Shown here piece after piece: positions 16,890 to 28,233 of a stretch of DNA of 64,000 bases (position 1 is the stretch's first letter; every line of letters begins with the position of its first letter). The notes beneath the pieces were generated by a model. It had not been told where the DNA came from, did not search any database, and saw nothing but the letters and a program-made list of their open reading frames with translations. The stretch comes from Candidatus Gallacutalibacter stercoravium (GTDB taxonomy: Bacteria > Bacillota > Clostridia > Oscillospirales > Acutalibacteraceae). The translations under genes were made by a program, and so were the position numbers. The DNA is taken from NCBI GenBank assembly GCA_018716975.1, contig DVJE01000007.1:1-64000 (forward strand), given 5' to 3'.

Positions 16890-17909
16890 ATGAAAGAACA
16901 ATTAGAAGCAATCCGTGTTGCTGCAATTACATCGCTGAGTGAAGCTAAAACGCAGCAGGATGTTGAAGCGCTGCGCGTTCGTTACTTGGGCAAAAAGGGT
17001 GAATTAACTGCTATTTTAAAACAAATGGGCCGGTTAAGCCCAGAGGAGCGCCCCGTCATCGGCCAACTGGCCAACGAAATACGGGCAGCTATTGAAGCTT
17101 CTATTGATACCCGATTGCAGGCCTTACAAAGCGAAGAGTTAATGCGGCGCCTAGAGGCTGAAAAGTTGGATGTTACAATGCCAGGAAAGCGGCGCACACT
17201 GGGCACCAAACATCCCTTAACTATTGTACTGGATGAGATAAAAGAGATCTTTGTCGGCATGGGATTCGACATTGCCGAAGGACCCGAGGTTGAAAAAGAT
17301 TATTATAATTTTGAAGCGCTGAACATGCCGAAGAATCACCCGGCGCGGGATACGCAAGACACCTTTTATATTAATGAAAACGTCTTGCTGCGTACCCAAA
17401 CATCGCCGGTGCAGGTGCGTGTGATGGAGCAGCAACGCCCCCCTATCCGGGTAATTGCTCCGGGCCGGGTTTATCGTTCCGATGAAGTGGACGCCACCCA
17501 CTCCCCTATGTTCCATCAAATTGAAGGGCTCGTGGTGGATAAGGGCATCACCTTTGCTGATTTAAAAGGTACGCTTGAAATTTTTGTAAAACGTCTATAC
17601 GGCGAGGGCAGCCAGGTGCGTTTTCGGCCGCACCACTTCCCTTTCACAGAACCGTCTGCTGAATTGGATGTACAATGCTTTAACTGCCATGGCAAAGGTT
17701 GCCGCTTGTGCAAAAATGAAGGTTGGATCGAAATTTTGGGCTGTGGCATGGTGCACCCCAAGGTGCTGAGCAATTGCGATATCGATCCCGAGGTCTACAG
17801 CGGTTTTGCATTTGGAATGGGTTTGGAGCGCGTGGTGATGCGGCGCTATAACATTGATGATCTACGACTATTTTATGAAAACGACGTGCGTTTTTTACAG
17901 CAGTTTTAA
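16890..17909 (+). CDS. pheS: Phenylalanyl-tRNA synthetase alpha subunit
   Basis: The 339-residue protein is the catalytic subunit of the alpha2-beta2 enzyme that charges tRNA-Phe. An N-terminal coiled coil (about 1-85) is followed by the class II core: motif 2 in [20 protein letters not shown] near 190-213, and motif 3 in [12 protein letters not shown] near 307-318. [10 protein letters not shown] segment near 262-270 is common in Firmicute PheS. GAGGTGAATCAGG lies before the ATG. It is controlled by the Phe T-box and followed 63 bases later by pheT. Confidence 0.97.
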   Translation: MKEQLEAIRVAAITSLSEAKTQQDVEALRVRYLGKKGELTAILKQMGRLSPEERPVIGQLANEIRAAIEASIDTRLQALQSEELMRRLEAEKLDVTMPGKRRTLGTKHPLTIVLDEIKEIFVGMGFDIAEGPEVEKDYYNFEALNMPKNHPARDTQDTFYINENVLLRTQTSPVQVRVMEQQRPPIRVIAPGRVYRSDEVDATHSPMFHQIEGLVVDKGITFADLKGTLEIFVKRLYGEGSQVRFRPHHFPFTEPSAELDVQCFNCHGKGCRLCKNEGWIEILGCGMVHPKVLSNCDIDPEVYSGFAFGMGLERVVMRRYNIDDLRLFYENDVRFLQQF

Positions 17910-17972
17910 AGGGTTTTGTGGCTTATCGGGCCAAGAGACTGCAACTATACGAAAAGTAAGGAGAAGGCTATT

Positions 17973-20351
17973 ATGAATCTATCCATGAGATGGCTCAAGG
18001 AATTTGTCGATATCCAGATGGACACACATGAATTTGCCGAAGCGATGACCATGAGCGGTTCCAAAGTGGAAGAATTTTGGACGGAAGGCGCCGCCATACA
18101 AAACGTTGTTGTTGGCAAAGTGGAGCAGTTAGAAAGGCATCCCGATTCTGATCACCTATGGGTATGCCAAATTAACGTAGGGGATCCCCAACTATTGCAA
18201 ATTGTAACCGGCGCCCAAAACCTAACCGTTGGTGACTTGGTTCCCGTAGCTCTTAACGGCTCGGTATTAGCCGACGGCACCAAAATTAAAAAGGGTAAGC
18301 TGCGCGGAGTGGAAAGCAACGGTATGTTGTGCTCTTTAGGGGAACTTGGCCTCACCCAACACGACTTTCCTTACGCAATTGAAGACGGTATTTTTGTTTT
18401 ACAAGAACCTTGTGAGTTGGGGCAAGATATTCGTCAAGCCATCGGATATAACGACACCGTGGTGGATTTTGAAATTACCCCCAACCGGCCGGATTGCCTG
18501 TCCGTCATTGGTCTGGCGCGAGAGGCCGCTGTAACCTTCGGCAAAGAGCTAAAGCTGCATAAGCCCTTGGCGCAAGCCGGGCACGGCGACTGCACCAGCA
18601 TGCTGGATGTAAAAATTGAGGCCACTGATCTATGCCCCATTTACAGCGCGCGGATTGTTAAAAACGTGCGGATTAAGCCCTCTCCCCGCTGGATGAGAGA
18701 GCGTCTGCGCGCTATGGGAGTAAGGCCTATCAATAATATTGTAGATATTACAAACTATGTGATGCTGGAATACGGCCAACCCATGCACGCCTTTGACCTG
18801 CGTTATATTGAGGATGGTAAGATCCGTGTGCGCCGCGCCCACGCTGGTGAAACCATTACAACCCTGGACGGCGTTGCCCGCACTTTAAAAGAAAACCAAA
18901 TGGTGATTGCCGACGCCAAAAAGCCGGTGGCTATTGCCGGCGTTATGGGCGGTGAGTACAGCGGCATTATGGATGACACCACCACCATTGTGTTTGAATC
19001 GGCGAACTTCCTGGGCAGCTCTGTACGTGTTACCGCTCGAGATCAGGGAATGCGCACCGATGCCTCTTCTCGTTATGAGAAAGGGTTGGATCCTAATAAT
19101 TGCCTGCCGGCCTTAGAGCGAGCCTGCGAACTGGTGGAAATTTTGGACGCCGGCGACGTAATGGACGGCGTGTTGATGGACGACCACCGCACCAGCCAGG
19201 AAACCCGCATACCGCTGGATGCCGGTTGGATCAACCGGTTTCTTGCGGTAGATCTTCCTGTATCAGAAATGCAACGGATTTTGCAACAACTGGGGTGTGA
19301 AATTCAGGGGGACGAAGTGATTGTGCCCTCTTTCCGCAGCGACTTAGAGCACAAAGCAGATCTGGCTGAAGAAATCGCCCGCTTTTACGGCTACAACCGC
19401 GTGGCCTCCACCGCAGTGCAGGGCAGCATGCAAGGCAAATATTCGCCCAGGCAAAAGTTAGAGCGCACCATCCGCGAAACCATGCTGGCTTTGGGTCTGA
19501 GCGAAATTATGACCTACTCTTTTATCAGCCCCAAATATTACGATAAAATCGGTATGCCCGAAGAACATCCGCTGCGCAAGTCGGTCGTCATTTCAAATCC
19601 CCTGGGTGAAGACACCTCCATCATGAGAACCACCGCTCTACCCTCTATGATGGAAATTTTGGCCCGTAATTTCAACAACCGCAATGCGCAGGCCCATTTG
19701 TTTGAACTTGCCAAGGAGTATCTACCCGGTGAGGATGAGGATGCCCTCCCACAGGAACCGTTAAAGCTGATCGGCGGCTTGTATGGCGACGATGTGGATT
19801 TCTTTGTGGCAAAAGGTATTGTGGAAAGTTTGTTGGAGAAACTCTCTATAGACAACTATGACGTTGAAGCGGCCGCCGACGCTTTTGGCTATCATCCGGG
19901 CCGGTGCGCGCGTCTTACCGTCAATGGGGAGGAAATCGGTTTGGTGGGTGAAATGCATCCCGCTGTTTGTGCAAACTACGGGATGGCTTGCCGGGTGTAT
20001 ACCTTTACCCTTTCGGTAGATGCTTTGTTCCGCTACGCCAACGACAATAAGCAGTATCACCCGCTGCCTAAGTTCCCTGCCGTCACAAGAGATTTGGCCT
20101 TAATCTGTGATGACGAAACCCCTGTTCTCACGTTAGAAAAGGCGATTGCTGGCGCTGCTGGCAAACATCTAGAAAAAATAGAGCTATTCGATGTTTATAA
20201 AGGCAAACAAATAGCGGACGGAAAAAAGAGCGTAGCCTTTAGCATTCGGTTGCGTTCCGCCGACGGCACGCTGACCGAGGAACAAGTGGGTTCTATATTG
20301 AAAAAAACAATGCAGGCATTGGAAAAGCTCGGCGCAACATTACGCACCTAA
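17973..20351 (+). CDS. pheT: Phenylalanyl-tRNA synthetase beta subunit
   Basis: The 792-residue beta subunit has the expected order: an EMAP/OB-type tRNA-binding domain near 40-150, the B5 and B3/B4 editing domains (FEITPNRPDCLS, and a B3/4 stretch at about 210-390), a pseudo-catalytic class II domain, and the FDX-ACB anticodon-binding domain at the C-terminus (KFPAVTRDLALIC). The frame opens earlier at 17916, but the ATG at 17973 has GGAG at good spacing and gives the standard MNLSMRWLKEFV start. It is co-transcribed with pheS. Confidence 0.97.
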   Translation: MNLSMRWLKEFVDIQMDTHEFAEAMTMSGSKVEEFWTEGAAIQNVVVGKVEQLERHPDSDHLWVCQINVGDPQLLQIVTGAQNLTVGDLVPVALNGSVLADGTKIKKGKLRGVESNGMLCSLGELGLTQHDFPYAIEDGIFVLQEPCELGQDIRQAIGYNDTVVDFEITPNRPDCLSVIGLAREAAVTFGKELKLHKPLAQAGHGDCTSMLDVKIEATDLCPIYSARIVKNVRIKPSPRWMRERLRAMGVRPINNIVDITNYVMLEYGQPMHAFDLRYIEDGKIRVRRAHAGETITTLDGVARTLKENQMVIADAKKPVAIAGVMGGEYSGIMDDTTTIVFESANFLGSSVRVTARDQGMRTDASSRYEKGLDPNNCLPALERACELVEILDAGDVMDGVLMDDHRTSQETRIPLDAGWINRFLAVDLPVSEMQRILQQLGCEIQGDEVIVPSFRSDLEHKADLAEEIARFYGYNRVASTAVQGSMQGKYSPRQKLERTIRETMLALGLSEIMTYSFISPKYYDKIGMPEEHPLRKSVVISNPLGEDTSIMRTTALPSMMEILARNFNNRNAQAHLFELAKEYLPGEDEDALPQEPLKLIGGLYGDDVDFFVAKGIVESLLEKLSIDNYDVEAAADAFGYHPGRCARLTVNGEEIGLVGEMHPAVCANYGMACRVYTFTLSVDALFRYANDNKQYHPLPKFPAVTRDLALICDDETPVLTLEKAIAGAAGKHLEKIELFDVYKGKQIADGKKSVAFSIRLRSADGTLTEEQVGSILKKTMQALEKLGATLRT

Positions 20352-20436
20352 TCCGCCAAGTGTTGTGTTTTACTTTCGTCTATGGCAAGATTGCCGCTTG
20401 ATTTTTCCGTTCCGTCTTGCTCCTATCACGTTTTGC

Positions 20437-20465
20437 TTGAAATTAGGCGTGATATGATGTATGAT
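20437..20465 (+). promoter_or_regulatory. Promoter of ireB
   Basis: TTGAAA (20437-20442), 17 bases, TATGAT (20460-20465). The start of transcription, about 20472, leaves a leader of only some 16 bases that is mostly the ribosome binding site. It rules out an upstream start at 20461. Confidence 0.7.
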
Positions 20466-20487
20466 AGCAATATTGGAGGTGGATCCC

Positions 20488-20733
20488 ATGCATGATAAGA
20501 CGATGACTTTCTCTTTAGGTACCGATCGGGAAGGCGACATTAAGCGCATTTTAACTCTTGTTTATGATGCGTTGCGGGAAAAGGGCTATAATCCCATTAA
20601 CCAAATTGTCGGTTACATCCTTTCTGAGGATCCCACCTATATTACAACGCATAACAACGCGCGCAGCTTAATCCGTAGGATTGATAGGGATGAATTGTTA
20701 CAAGTGTTGGTGCAGTCCTATCTGGATGAGTAA
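20488..20733 (+). CDS. ireB: IreB/ReoM family regulatory phosphoprotein
   Basis: The 81-residue protein belongs to the UPF0297 (DUF965) family. In Enterococcus (IreB) and Listeria (ReoM) it is phosphorylated by the PASTA-domain Ser/Thr kinase near Thr7 and controls ClpCP-dependent turnover of MurA, and so peptidoglycan synthesis. The N-terminal [11 protein letters not shown] holds Thr5 and Thr7; [17 protein letters not shown] and [12 protein letters not shown] are the family signature. GGAGGTGG lies 5 bases before the ATG at 20488. In many Firmicutes it precedes ruvX; here a different small gene follows. Confidence 0.93.
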   Translation: MHDKTMTFSLGTDREGDIKRILTLVYDALREKGYNPINQIVGYILSEDPTYITTHNNARSLIRRIDRDELLQVLVQSYLDE

Positions 20734-20762
20734 GTGCAAGCGAATGAAAAGGAGTGACGTGA

Positions 20763-21059
20763 ATGGCCGAGAAAAAAGAAAACGGTAGCTTTTTTACCTA
20801 TAAAGGGCGGCCTCTGGTGCGCTGCAAGGATACGATTTATTATGGCAGCATGTCTGATAAATTTATCATTAAGCTGGATATCAAAAGTAAAAAGACCTCT
20901 AAAGATTTAGAGCTGGCTGATCGGGTTACCGTGCAGCTAATGTATACCGATCCCAGCATCCGCTCCAGAAAGCAAATTGTAAAATCCAGTGAGAAAAACG
21001 GCCTATATTTGGCGTTGGATTTGGCAGATGCTTGGTTAGAGCGGGCCTTAGCTGGTTAA
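20763..21059 (+). CDS. Conserved-looking hypothetical protein next to ireB
   Basis: The 98-residue protein begins MAEKKENGSFFTYKGRPLVRC and is rich in lysine, with alternating hydrophobic stretches that suggest a small beta-rich fold (for example KFIIKLDIKSKK and RVTVQLMYTD). I do not recognise the family with certainty. AAAGGAG lies 8 bases before the ATG. It starts 29 bases after ireB and is followed by a strong terminator, so the two genes form an operon. A role in the same envelope-control pathway is possible but unproven. Confidence 0.7.
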   Translation: MAEKKENGSFFTYKGRPLVRCKDTIYYGSMSDKFIIKLDIKSKKTSKDLELADRVTVQLMYTDPSIRSRKQIVKSSEKNGLYLALDLADAWLERALAG

Positions 21060-21103
21060 AGCAAGCGCCCTACCTCTTCCCCTACATTGGAATAAACGCG
21101 CAT

Positions 21104-21143
21104 AAAACCCCTAATCCGGATAAAGACCGGATTAGGGGTTTTT
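21104..21143. terminator. Terminator after the ireB operon
   Basis: AAAACCCCTAATCCGG (21104-21119) pairs with CCGGATTAGGGGTTTT (21127-21142) around a 7-base loop. The T run follows on the plus strand, and a T run is also present on the minus side, facing the GNAT gene. Confidence 0.92.
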
Positions 21144-21213
21144 GTACTTTTAAATAAGCCAAAACGATTCGAAAGACTCTGCCGGCGAAAAGATAAAGCG
21201 CCAAAACCGCTTT

Positions 21214-21723
21214 TTATAGCCGGATCCAATATCTTTTTGTTATTCGCTCTACGCCCTCTATTGTATTAATAATTTTATCTTGCAGCACACCGCCATTTTT
21301 TTCGATAACGCGGGCGGAACCTAAATTATCTTCATCGCAGGTGATCAAAACCCTTGTAAGGCCGATGACCTCTTTCGCATAAGTCAAAGCTTTTGAGAGC
21401 ATAAACGTGCCTGCGCCGGAGTTCCGCCTTGAATATCTGACGCCATAGCCGATGTTTCCACCAAACCGCATCAGGGAATCTGTTAAGCTATGCCGGATCG
21501 AAATTTCTCCAACAAATTCATCACCGTCGACCAACCATAAATACGTTGCTCTTACATAGCCCGCAGGCAGATTGCGGCCGGTTCTGTAATTTTCAATCTT
21601 TTGAAAGATATCATATTTCTCCGTATCAAAAAAATGATAGGTATCCACATGGTGGCAACGATACTCCTGAATTGCCTCTTTATATGATGCATAATATCGT
21701 TTGTCTGGCGTAATCAATTCCAT
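21214..21723 (-). CDS. GNAT family N-acetyltransferase
   Basis: The 169-residue protein fits the GNAT fold: DGDEFVGEISIRH for strands 2-3, YSRRNSGAGTFMLSKALTYA for the acetyl-CoA-binding region of motif A, and TCDEDNLGSARVIEKNGG as motif B with the typical N-x-xS-x-R-x-x-E-x-x-G pattern. It would transfer an acetyl group from acetyl-CoA to an unknown amine. It resembles the ribosomal-protein/Rim-like and YkwB-type members. GGAGGAG precedes the ATG. It follows ligA by 86 bases on the same strand. Confidence 0.85.
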   Translation of the reverse strand: MELITPDKRYYASYKEAIQEYRCHHVDTYHFFDTEKYDIFQKIENYRTGRNLPAGYVRATYLWLVDGDEFVGEISIRHSLTDSLMRFGGNIGYGVRYSRRNSGAGTFMLSKALTYAKEVIGLTRVLITCDEDNLGSARVIEKNGGVLQDKIINTIEGVERITKRYWIRL

Positions 21724-21809
21724 CGTTTGGCTCCTCCTCTCCCTTCTCTCTACTACCTATTTGCATGACAAACAGCTGTTTGAAAAGGCAAATAGGTGTC
21801 GTTTCTTAT

Positions 21810-23867
<2,058 letters not shown>

Positions 23868-23922
23868 TTACTATATGCGCAGCGCACGTATAATTTGTAA
23901 TGGCGATTAGCTTTACAGTTTA

Positions 23923-23951
23923 ATTTTAACATAACATTCTTATTATAACAA
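23923..23951 (-). promoter_or_regulatory. Promoter of ligA
   Basis: Minus strand TTGTTA (23951-23946), 17 bases, TAAAAT (23928-23923), in an AT-rich stretch just after the yunB stop codon. Confidence 0.6.
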
Positions 23952-23974
23952 TAATTTTTATTATAGTTGCTGTC

Positions 23975-24652
23975 TTAACCAAGCTGTGCCAAATCCACCA
24001 GGTCAGAAGCGTCTTCTGTGTTCAGATTTGCATAAACGCCCGGCACTTCCCCTACAATTACTGTCTCCGCGATTAAAACGCTGGTTTCCACTTCGGTGGA
24101 TGTGCTGCATCCGGGTATAAGGACATATAGCACCATGCGCACCGATACTGAAATTTGGTGTTTGGTTTGATTTATGCCGGCCGCTGTAAAATTGCTTTCA
24201 AAGTCGGTGAACACGCCGCCGGAAAGAGATAAATGTAAAGGTATCGAAGGTCCGATACCTCGCGTCCAATCATTGCCCAAAAGAGTTCCCAAGGGGACGC
24301 TAATTTCCCGTTCCTCGCTCTTTAACATCTCTTGCTGCACAGCTAAACTTATTTTTGATTTCAGCTCGTTCATTTTAACGGTATTGGTATTCAAAGCAAG
24401 AACTTTGCCTTGTTCATCCCGTTGTACCGTAACCAATGTGTCGTAATTTACCCCCAACGCAGTTATTTCTTGTTGTACTGCCTCATTAATTGCGGTATTG
24501 GCCAATTGTTTCATCTGGCTTGCCGCCATGGTTTGAACCAACGGGCGCAGCTGGCTATCCAACAAAACAGCAATAACAACCAACACAGCAGAAAGGAAAA
24601 GGAACCAACGGGATGCTTTGCCCAAACGGCGCCGTTTTCTTCGGATGCGCAT
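23975..24652 (-). CDS. yunB: Sporulation protein YunB
   Basis: The 225-residue protein begins with basic residues RIRRKRRRLGK and one membrane helix at about 15-35, followed by an extracytoplasmic domain. The segment MKQLANTAINEAVQQEI and LGTLLGNDW, GPSIPLHLSLSG match YunB, a SigmaE-controlled forespore/mother-cell protein of Bacillus whose exact role is unclear. The frame opens at a TTG at 24670, but GGGGGA lies six bases before the ATG at 24652. Its presence is one of the better signs that the host makes spores. Confidence 0.9.
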   Translation of the reverse strand: MRIRRKRRRLGKASRWFLFLSAVLVVIAVLLDSQLRPLVQTMAASQMKQLANTAINEAVQQEITALGVNYDTLVTVQRDEQGKVLALNTNTVKMNELKSKISLAVQQEMLKSEEREISVPLGTLLGNDWTRGIGPSIPLHLSLSGGVFTDFESNFTAAGINQTKHQISVSVRMVLYVLIPGCSTSTEVETSVLIAETVIVGEVPGVYANLNTEDASDLVDLAQLG

Positions 24653-24801
24653 GAATAATCCCCCTACCAAGCAACTTTAAGCCTATTTTCAGTATATACC
24701 GTAACACAAAATTTGTGATGGCCTTTTCGTTGCAAACGAAGAAACGGGGATGTTATGCTGTTATTTTTGCCCCGATAAAAACCAATTTTCAAATAAAAAG
24801 C

Positions 24802-24845
24802 AAAAAGCCCGCTACCCATCAAAAATCAACCGGCAGCAGGCTTTT
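24802..24845 (-). terminator. Terminator after glnS
   Basis: On the minus strand AAAAGCCTGCTGCC pairs with GGGTAGCGGGCTTTTT, with small mismatches, around an AT-rich loop and followed by T residues. It ends the gltX-glnS transcript. Confidence 0.75.
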
Positions 24846-24883
24846 ATCGCATTGGCTGGCGAACGGAGCCGCTTTAAAAAACT

Positions 24884-26572
24884 TTATTTTTTAGCCTTGA
24901 ACCCGTCTTTTAGCGACACCGCACGGTTAAACACCAGGGCGCCGGGGCGACTATCTACACTATCTGGGCAGAAATACCCTGTGCGCATAAATTGGAAGGA
25001 TTCCGGGGCCTTGGCATCGGCTAAAGATTGCTCTACCTTACAACCAGAAAGCACCGTAAGAGACTGCGGGTTGAGATAGGATAAAAAGTCTTTATCGCCT
25101 GCATCGGGATCCTCTACAGCAAACAGATTGTCATACAATCGTACCTGCGCATCTATGGCAGTGGCGGCGTCTACCCAATGAATGGTTCCTTTTACCTTGC
25201 GCCCGTCAGGTGTATTTCCACCGCGGGTGGCGGGATCGTACTCGGCGTAAATTTCTTGCACCTCTCCGGCCTCGTCCTTTTTGCAGCCTGTGCATCGAAC
25301 CACATACGCGGTTTTCAGGCGTACCTCATTACCGGGGAACAATCGAAAATATCCCTTAATGGGGGTTTCCATAAAATCGTCCCGCTCTACATACATTTCA
25401 CGAGAAAAAATAACTGTGCGCATCCCGTCTTCGGGGCGATTGGGGTTGTTTTCTACTTCAAATACCTCTGTCTTATCTTCCGGATAGTTGGTAATGATCA
25501 GCTTTACAGGGCGCAACACCGCCATGGCACGGCGCGCATTTTGGTTAAGGTCATCCCGCAGGCAATGCTCCAAAAAGGAATATGCCACCGTGCTGTTTAC
25601 CTTAGAAACACCCACCTGCGCAATAAAATTACGAATGGATTGCGGTGTATAACCGCGGCGGCGCAATCCACACAAGGTAGGCATTCTGGGATCATCCCAA
25701 CCGCTGACATAACCGTTTTCTACCAGCTGGCGCAGCTTGCGTTTGCTCATTACAGTATGGTCAATCCCCAAACGCGCAAATTCAATCTGCCGGGGGCGTG
25801 CGGGGCCATCCACATTCTCAATAACCCAATCATACAAGGGGCGATGCGCTTCAAACTCCAGCGAGCACAAAGAGTGGGTAATTCCTTCTAGCATGTCTTC
25901 CAAAGGATGGGCAAAATCATACATAGGATAAATGCACCAAGTGTCCCCTGTGCGGTGGTGAGGCGTATGGCTGATGCGGTAGAGCACCGGATCGCGCATA
26001 TTAAAGTTACCCGAGGCCAAATCAATCTTAGCGCGAAGAGTCATCCGGCCATCCTCAAATTCGCCGTTTTTCATCCGTTCAAATAAATCTAAACTCTCGG
26101 CTATAGGTCTATCCCGATAGGGGCTGATTGCCGGATGGGTTAAATCCCCCCTGTTTTCACGCACTTGTTCAGGGGTTAACTCGCATACATACGCCAGCCC
26201 TTTGCGTATCAAGTGCTTGGCGTATTCATACATCTGCTCAAAATACTGAGAAGCATAATAAAAACGATCATCCCAGGTGTAACCCAGCCAGCGAATATCC
26301 TCTTTAATGGCGTCCACATATTCCTCGTCTTCTTTCGAAGGATTGGTATCATCCATTCGTAAGTTACACAATCCGCCATACCGTTCGGCCGTGCCAAAAT
26401 CAATGCATAAAGCTTTGGCGTGGCCGATATGCAAATATCCATTGGGTTCCGGCGGAAAACGGGTGTGCACCGTTTTACCGGCAAAGCGGCCGCCGGGCGC
26501 TATATCCTCATCAATAAAATCCCATATAAAATTACCGGCTGGTATCGCCTCATTTTTTGCTTCTTCGCTCAT
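24884..26572 (-). CDS. glnS: Glutaminyl-tRNA synthetase
   Basis: The 562-residue class I enzyme attaches glutamine directly to tRNA-Gln. It starts with TVHTRFPPEPNGYLHIGHAKA, which holds the HIGH motif near 48, followed by the MDDTNP segment; the KMSKS-like motif is VMSKRKLRQLV near 265. The two C-terminal beta-barrel anticodon domains are present. GlnRS is sporadic in Firmicutes, where most species use GatCAB amidation, so the gene is informative about the lineage. It lies 35 bases after gltX, as one operon. Confidence 0.97.
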   Translation of the reverse strand: MSEEAKNEAIPAGNFIWDFIDEDIAPGGRFAGKTVHTRFPPEPNGYLHIGHAKALCIDFGTAERYGGLCNLRMDDTNPSKEDEEYVDAIKEDIRWLGYTWDDRFYYASQYFEQMYEYAKHLIRKGLAYVCELTPEQVRENRGDLTHPAISPYRDRPIAESLDLFERMKNGEFEDGRMTLRAKIDLASGNFNMRDPVLYRISHTPHHRTGDTWCIYPMYDFAHPLEDMLEGITHSLCSLEFEAHRPLYDWVIENVDGPARPRQIEFARLGIDHTVMSKRKLRQLVENGYVSGWDDPRMPTLCGLRRRGYTPQSIRNFIAQVGVSKVNSTVAYSFLEHCLRDDLNQNARRAMAVLRPVKLIITNYPEDKTEVFEVENNPNRPEDGMRTVIFSREMYVERDDFMETPIKGYFRLFPGNEVRLKTAYVVRCTGCKKDEAGEVQEIYAEYDPATRGGNTPDGRKVKGTIHWVDAATAIDAQVRLYDNLFAVEDPDAGDKDFLSYLNPQSLTVLSGCKVEQSLADAKAPESFQFMRTGYFCPDSVDSRPGALVFNRAVSLKDGFKAKK

Positions 26573-26607
26573 GCTTAACCAATCCTTTCTTATGTGGTGC
26601 TGCTGAT

Positions 26608-28077
26608 TTATCTACCGTTGGCCGCTAATAGTTTACTGCGGCCCAATTCCAGGCGGCGTAAAGATTCCTCGCGCCCTAATATATCAAGTATTTCAATCGC
26701 CCCGCCGGGGGTTACCGCCATACCAGCGGCAGCAATACGGGTGGGCCACATTACGGTTCCATTTTTTACCTCCATCTGCTGCGCTAAGCCGATTAAACAG
26801 TCATGTAACGAATCATGATCCCATTGGGGCAGCGCAGTAAGGGCAGGCAACACAACATCCAGCATTTGCAGGGAATTTTCCAAATTTGTTTTGCTCTTTT
26901 TATTCACAAAGAGCTGCACATCATAGTCAGGCAGTTTGGCAAAAAACGCTACCATTTCGCGAATTTGCGTCAACTGGGTAACACGCGGCTGAACGATAGC
27001 AGCCAACTTTTGCCAATCAAAAACATGATCCGGCAATGCCTCTTGAAAATAAGGCAATGCAATCTGCGTAAATTCCTCCAAGGTTTTTTGCCGGATATGC
27101 TCACCGTTCATCCAAGCTAATTTAGCATAATCAAAAATTGCGGGGGATTTGCTGATCCCGTCGATGGAGAAGCTCTTCTCCAACTGCTCTAAAGTAAATA
27201 GCTCCTGGTTATCCTTGGGGCACCAACCTAAAAGGGCAATATAGTTTACCACCGTTTCGGGCAGGTAGCCTTCACGCATTAAATCGGCAAAGCCCGTAGA
27301 ACCATGCCGTTTCGAAAGCTTTGAAACCGTTCCATCTTCATTCTGCCCCATGATAAGCGGCAAATGCACATAGGCAGGCACCGGCCAGCCAAACGCCTCA
27401 TAAAGCAGGTTGTATTTTGGTGTAGAAGAAAGATATTCGCTTCCGCGCACCACATGGGTAATCCCCATTAAATGATCGTCGATTACATTGGCAAAGTTAT
27501 ACGTGGGGTAGCCGTCTGCTTTCAAAAGGATCTGATCCTCTAGCTCGCTATTTTCCACCGTTATAGGGCCGTATACCTCGTCTACAAAAGTTGTGCTGCC
27601 TTCTAACGGCATTTTTTGACGTATGACATAAGGGGTGCCTGCCTGCAACAAGCGCTGCACCTCTTCCTGCGGGAGATCACGGCAGTGGCGATCGTACCCG
27701 CCGAATTCCCCGTTCTCATGAAGCTCTTCCAACCGCTCTTTGGTGCAAAAACAATAGTAGGCCTTGCCCTGCTCCACCAGCTGTTGTGCATAAGGGCGAT
27801 AAAGCTCCTTGCGCTGGCTTTGGATATAGGGACCGTATTCCCCCCCTACGTCGGGACCTTCATCGTGTTGCAAACCTACCATGCGCAGTGTTTGATAAAT
27901 AACATCCACAGCACCCTCTACCAGGCGTTGCTGATCGGTATCCTCAATTCTTAAAATAAAACGGCCGTTTTGTGATTTTGCAATTAGATATTCATATAGC
28001 GCGGTGCGCAGATTCCCCACGTGCATAAACCCCGTTGGGCTGGGCGCAAAACGGGTTCTCACCGGTTTGGCAGACAT
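26608..28077 (-). CDS. gltX: Glutamyl-tRNA synthetase
   Basis: The 489-residue class I enzyme has RFAPSPTGFMHVGNLRTA (the HIGH motif as HVGN, near 18), LRIEDTD near 42, zinc-site cysteines in CFCTKERLEE and YDRHC, and the KMSKS-like KLSKRHGS near 245. It charges tRNA-Glu. Because glnS is present directly downstream, it may be of the discriminating type. AAGGGAAGGACG lies before the ATG. A TATAAT promoter at 28187-28216 precedes it. Confidence 0.97.
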   Translation of the reverse strand: MSAKPVRTRFAPSPTGFMHVGNLRTALYEYLIAKSQNGRFILRIEDTDQQRLVEGAVDVIYQTLRMVGLQHDEGPDVGGEYGPYIQSQRKELYRPYAQQLVEQGKAYYCFCTKERLEELHENGEFGGYDRHCRDLPQEEVQRLLQAGTPYVIRQKMPLEGSTTFVDEVYGPITVENSELEDQILLKADGYPTYNFANVIDDHLMGITHVVRGSEYLSSTPKYNLLYEAFGWPVPAYVHLPLIMGQNEDGTVSKLSKRHGSTGFADLMREGYLPETVVNYIALLGWCPKDNQELFTLEQLEKSFSIDGISKSPAIFDYAKLAWMNGEHIRQKTLEEFTQIALPYFQEALPDHVFDWQKLAAIVQPRVTQLTQIREMVAFFAKLPDYDVQLFVNKKSKTNLENSLQMLDVVLPALTALPQWDHDSLHDCLIGLAQQMEVKNGTVMWPTRIAAAGMAVTPGGAIEILDILGREESLRRLELGRSKLLAANGR

Positions 28078-28186
28078 ATAATCGTCCTTCCCTTCCTCTT
28101 TTTCCTTATGATACGGTTTCGCTGTGTTTATCAGTAGACAGCCGGGTACACCATATATAAAGCTTATCTATTTTCAGTGCGTACAC

Positions 28187-28216
28187 ATTATAGCATATCT
28201 ATCTAAATGGACGCAA
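28187..28216 (-). promoter_or_regulatory. Promoter of gltX-glnS
   Basis: Minus strand TTGCGT (28216-28211), 18 bases, TATAAT (28192-28187), about 105 bases before the gltX ATG. I looked for a T-box in the leader and found none. Confidence 0.75.
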
Positions 28217-28233
28217 TATACCGGAGCATTGGT

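Noticed and set aside
28078-28233. T-box or other leader element upstream of gltX-glnS
   Set aside because: No AGGGTGGNACCGCG sequence or terminator is present; only a standard promoter is visible.
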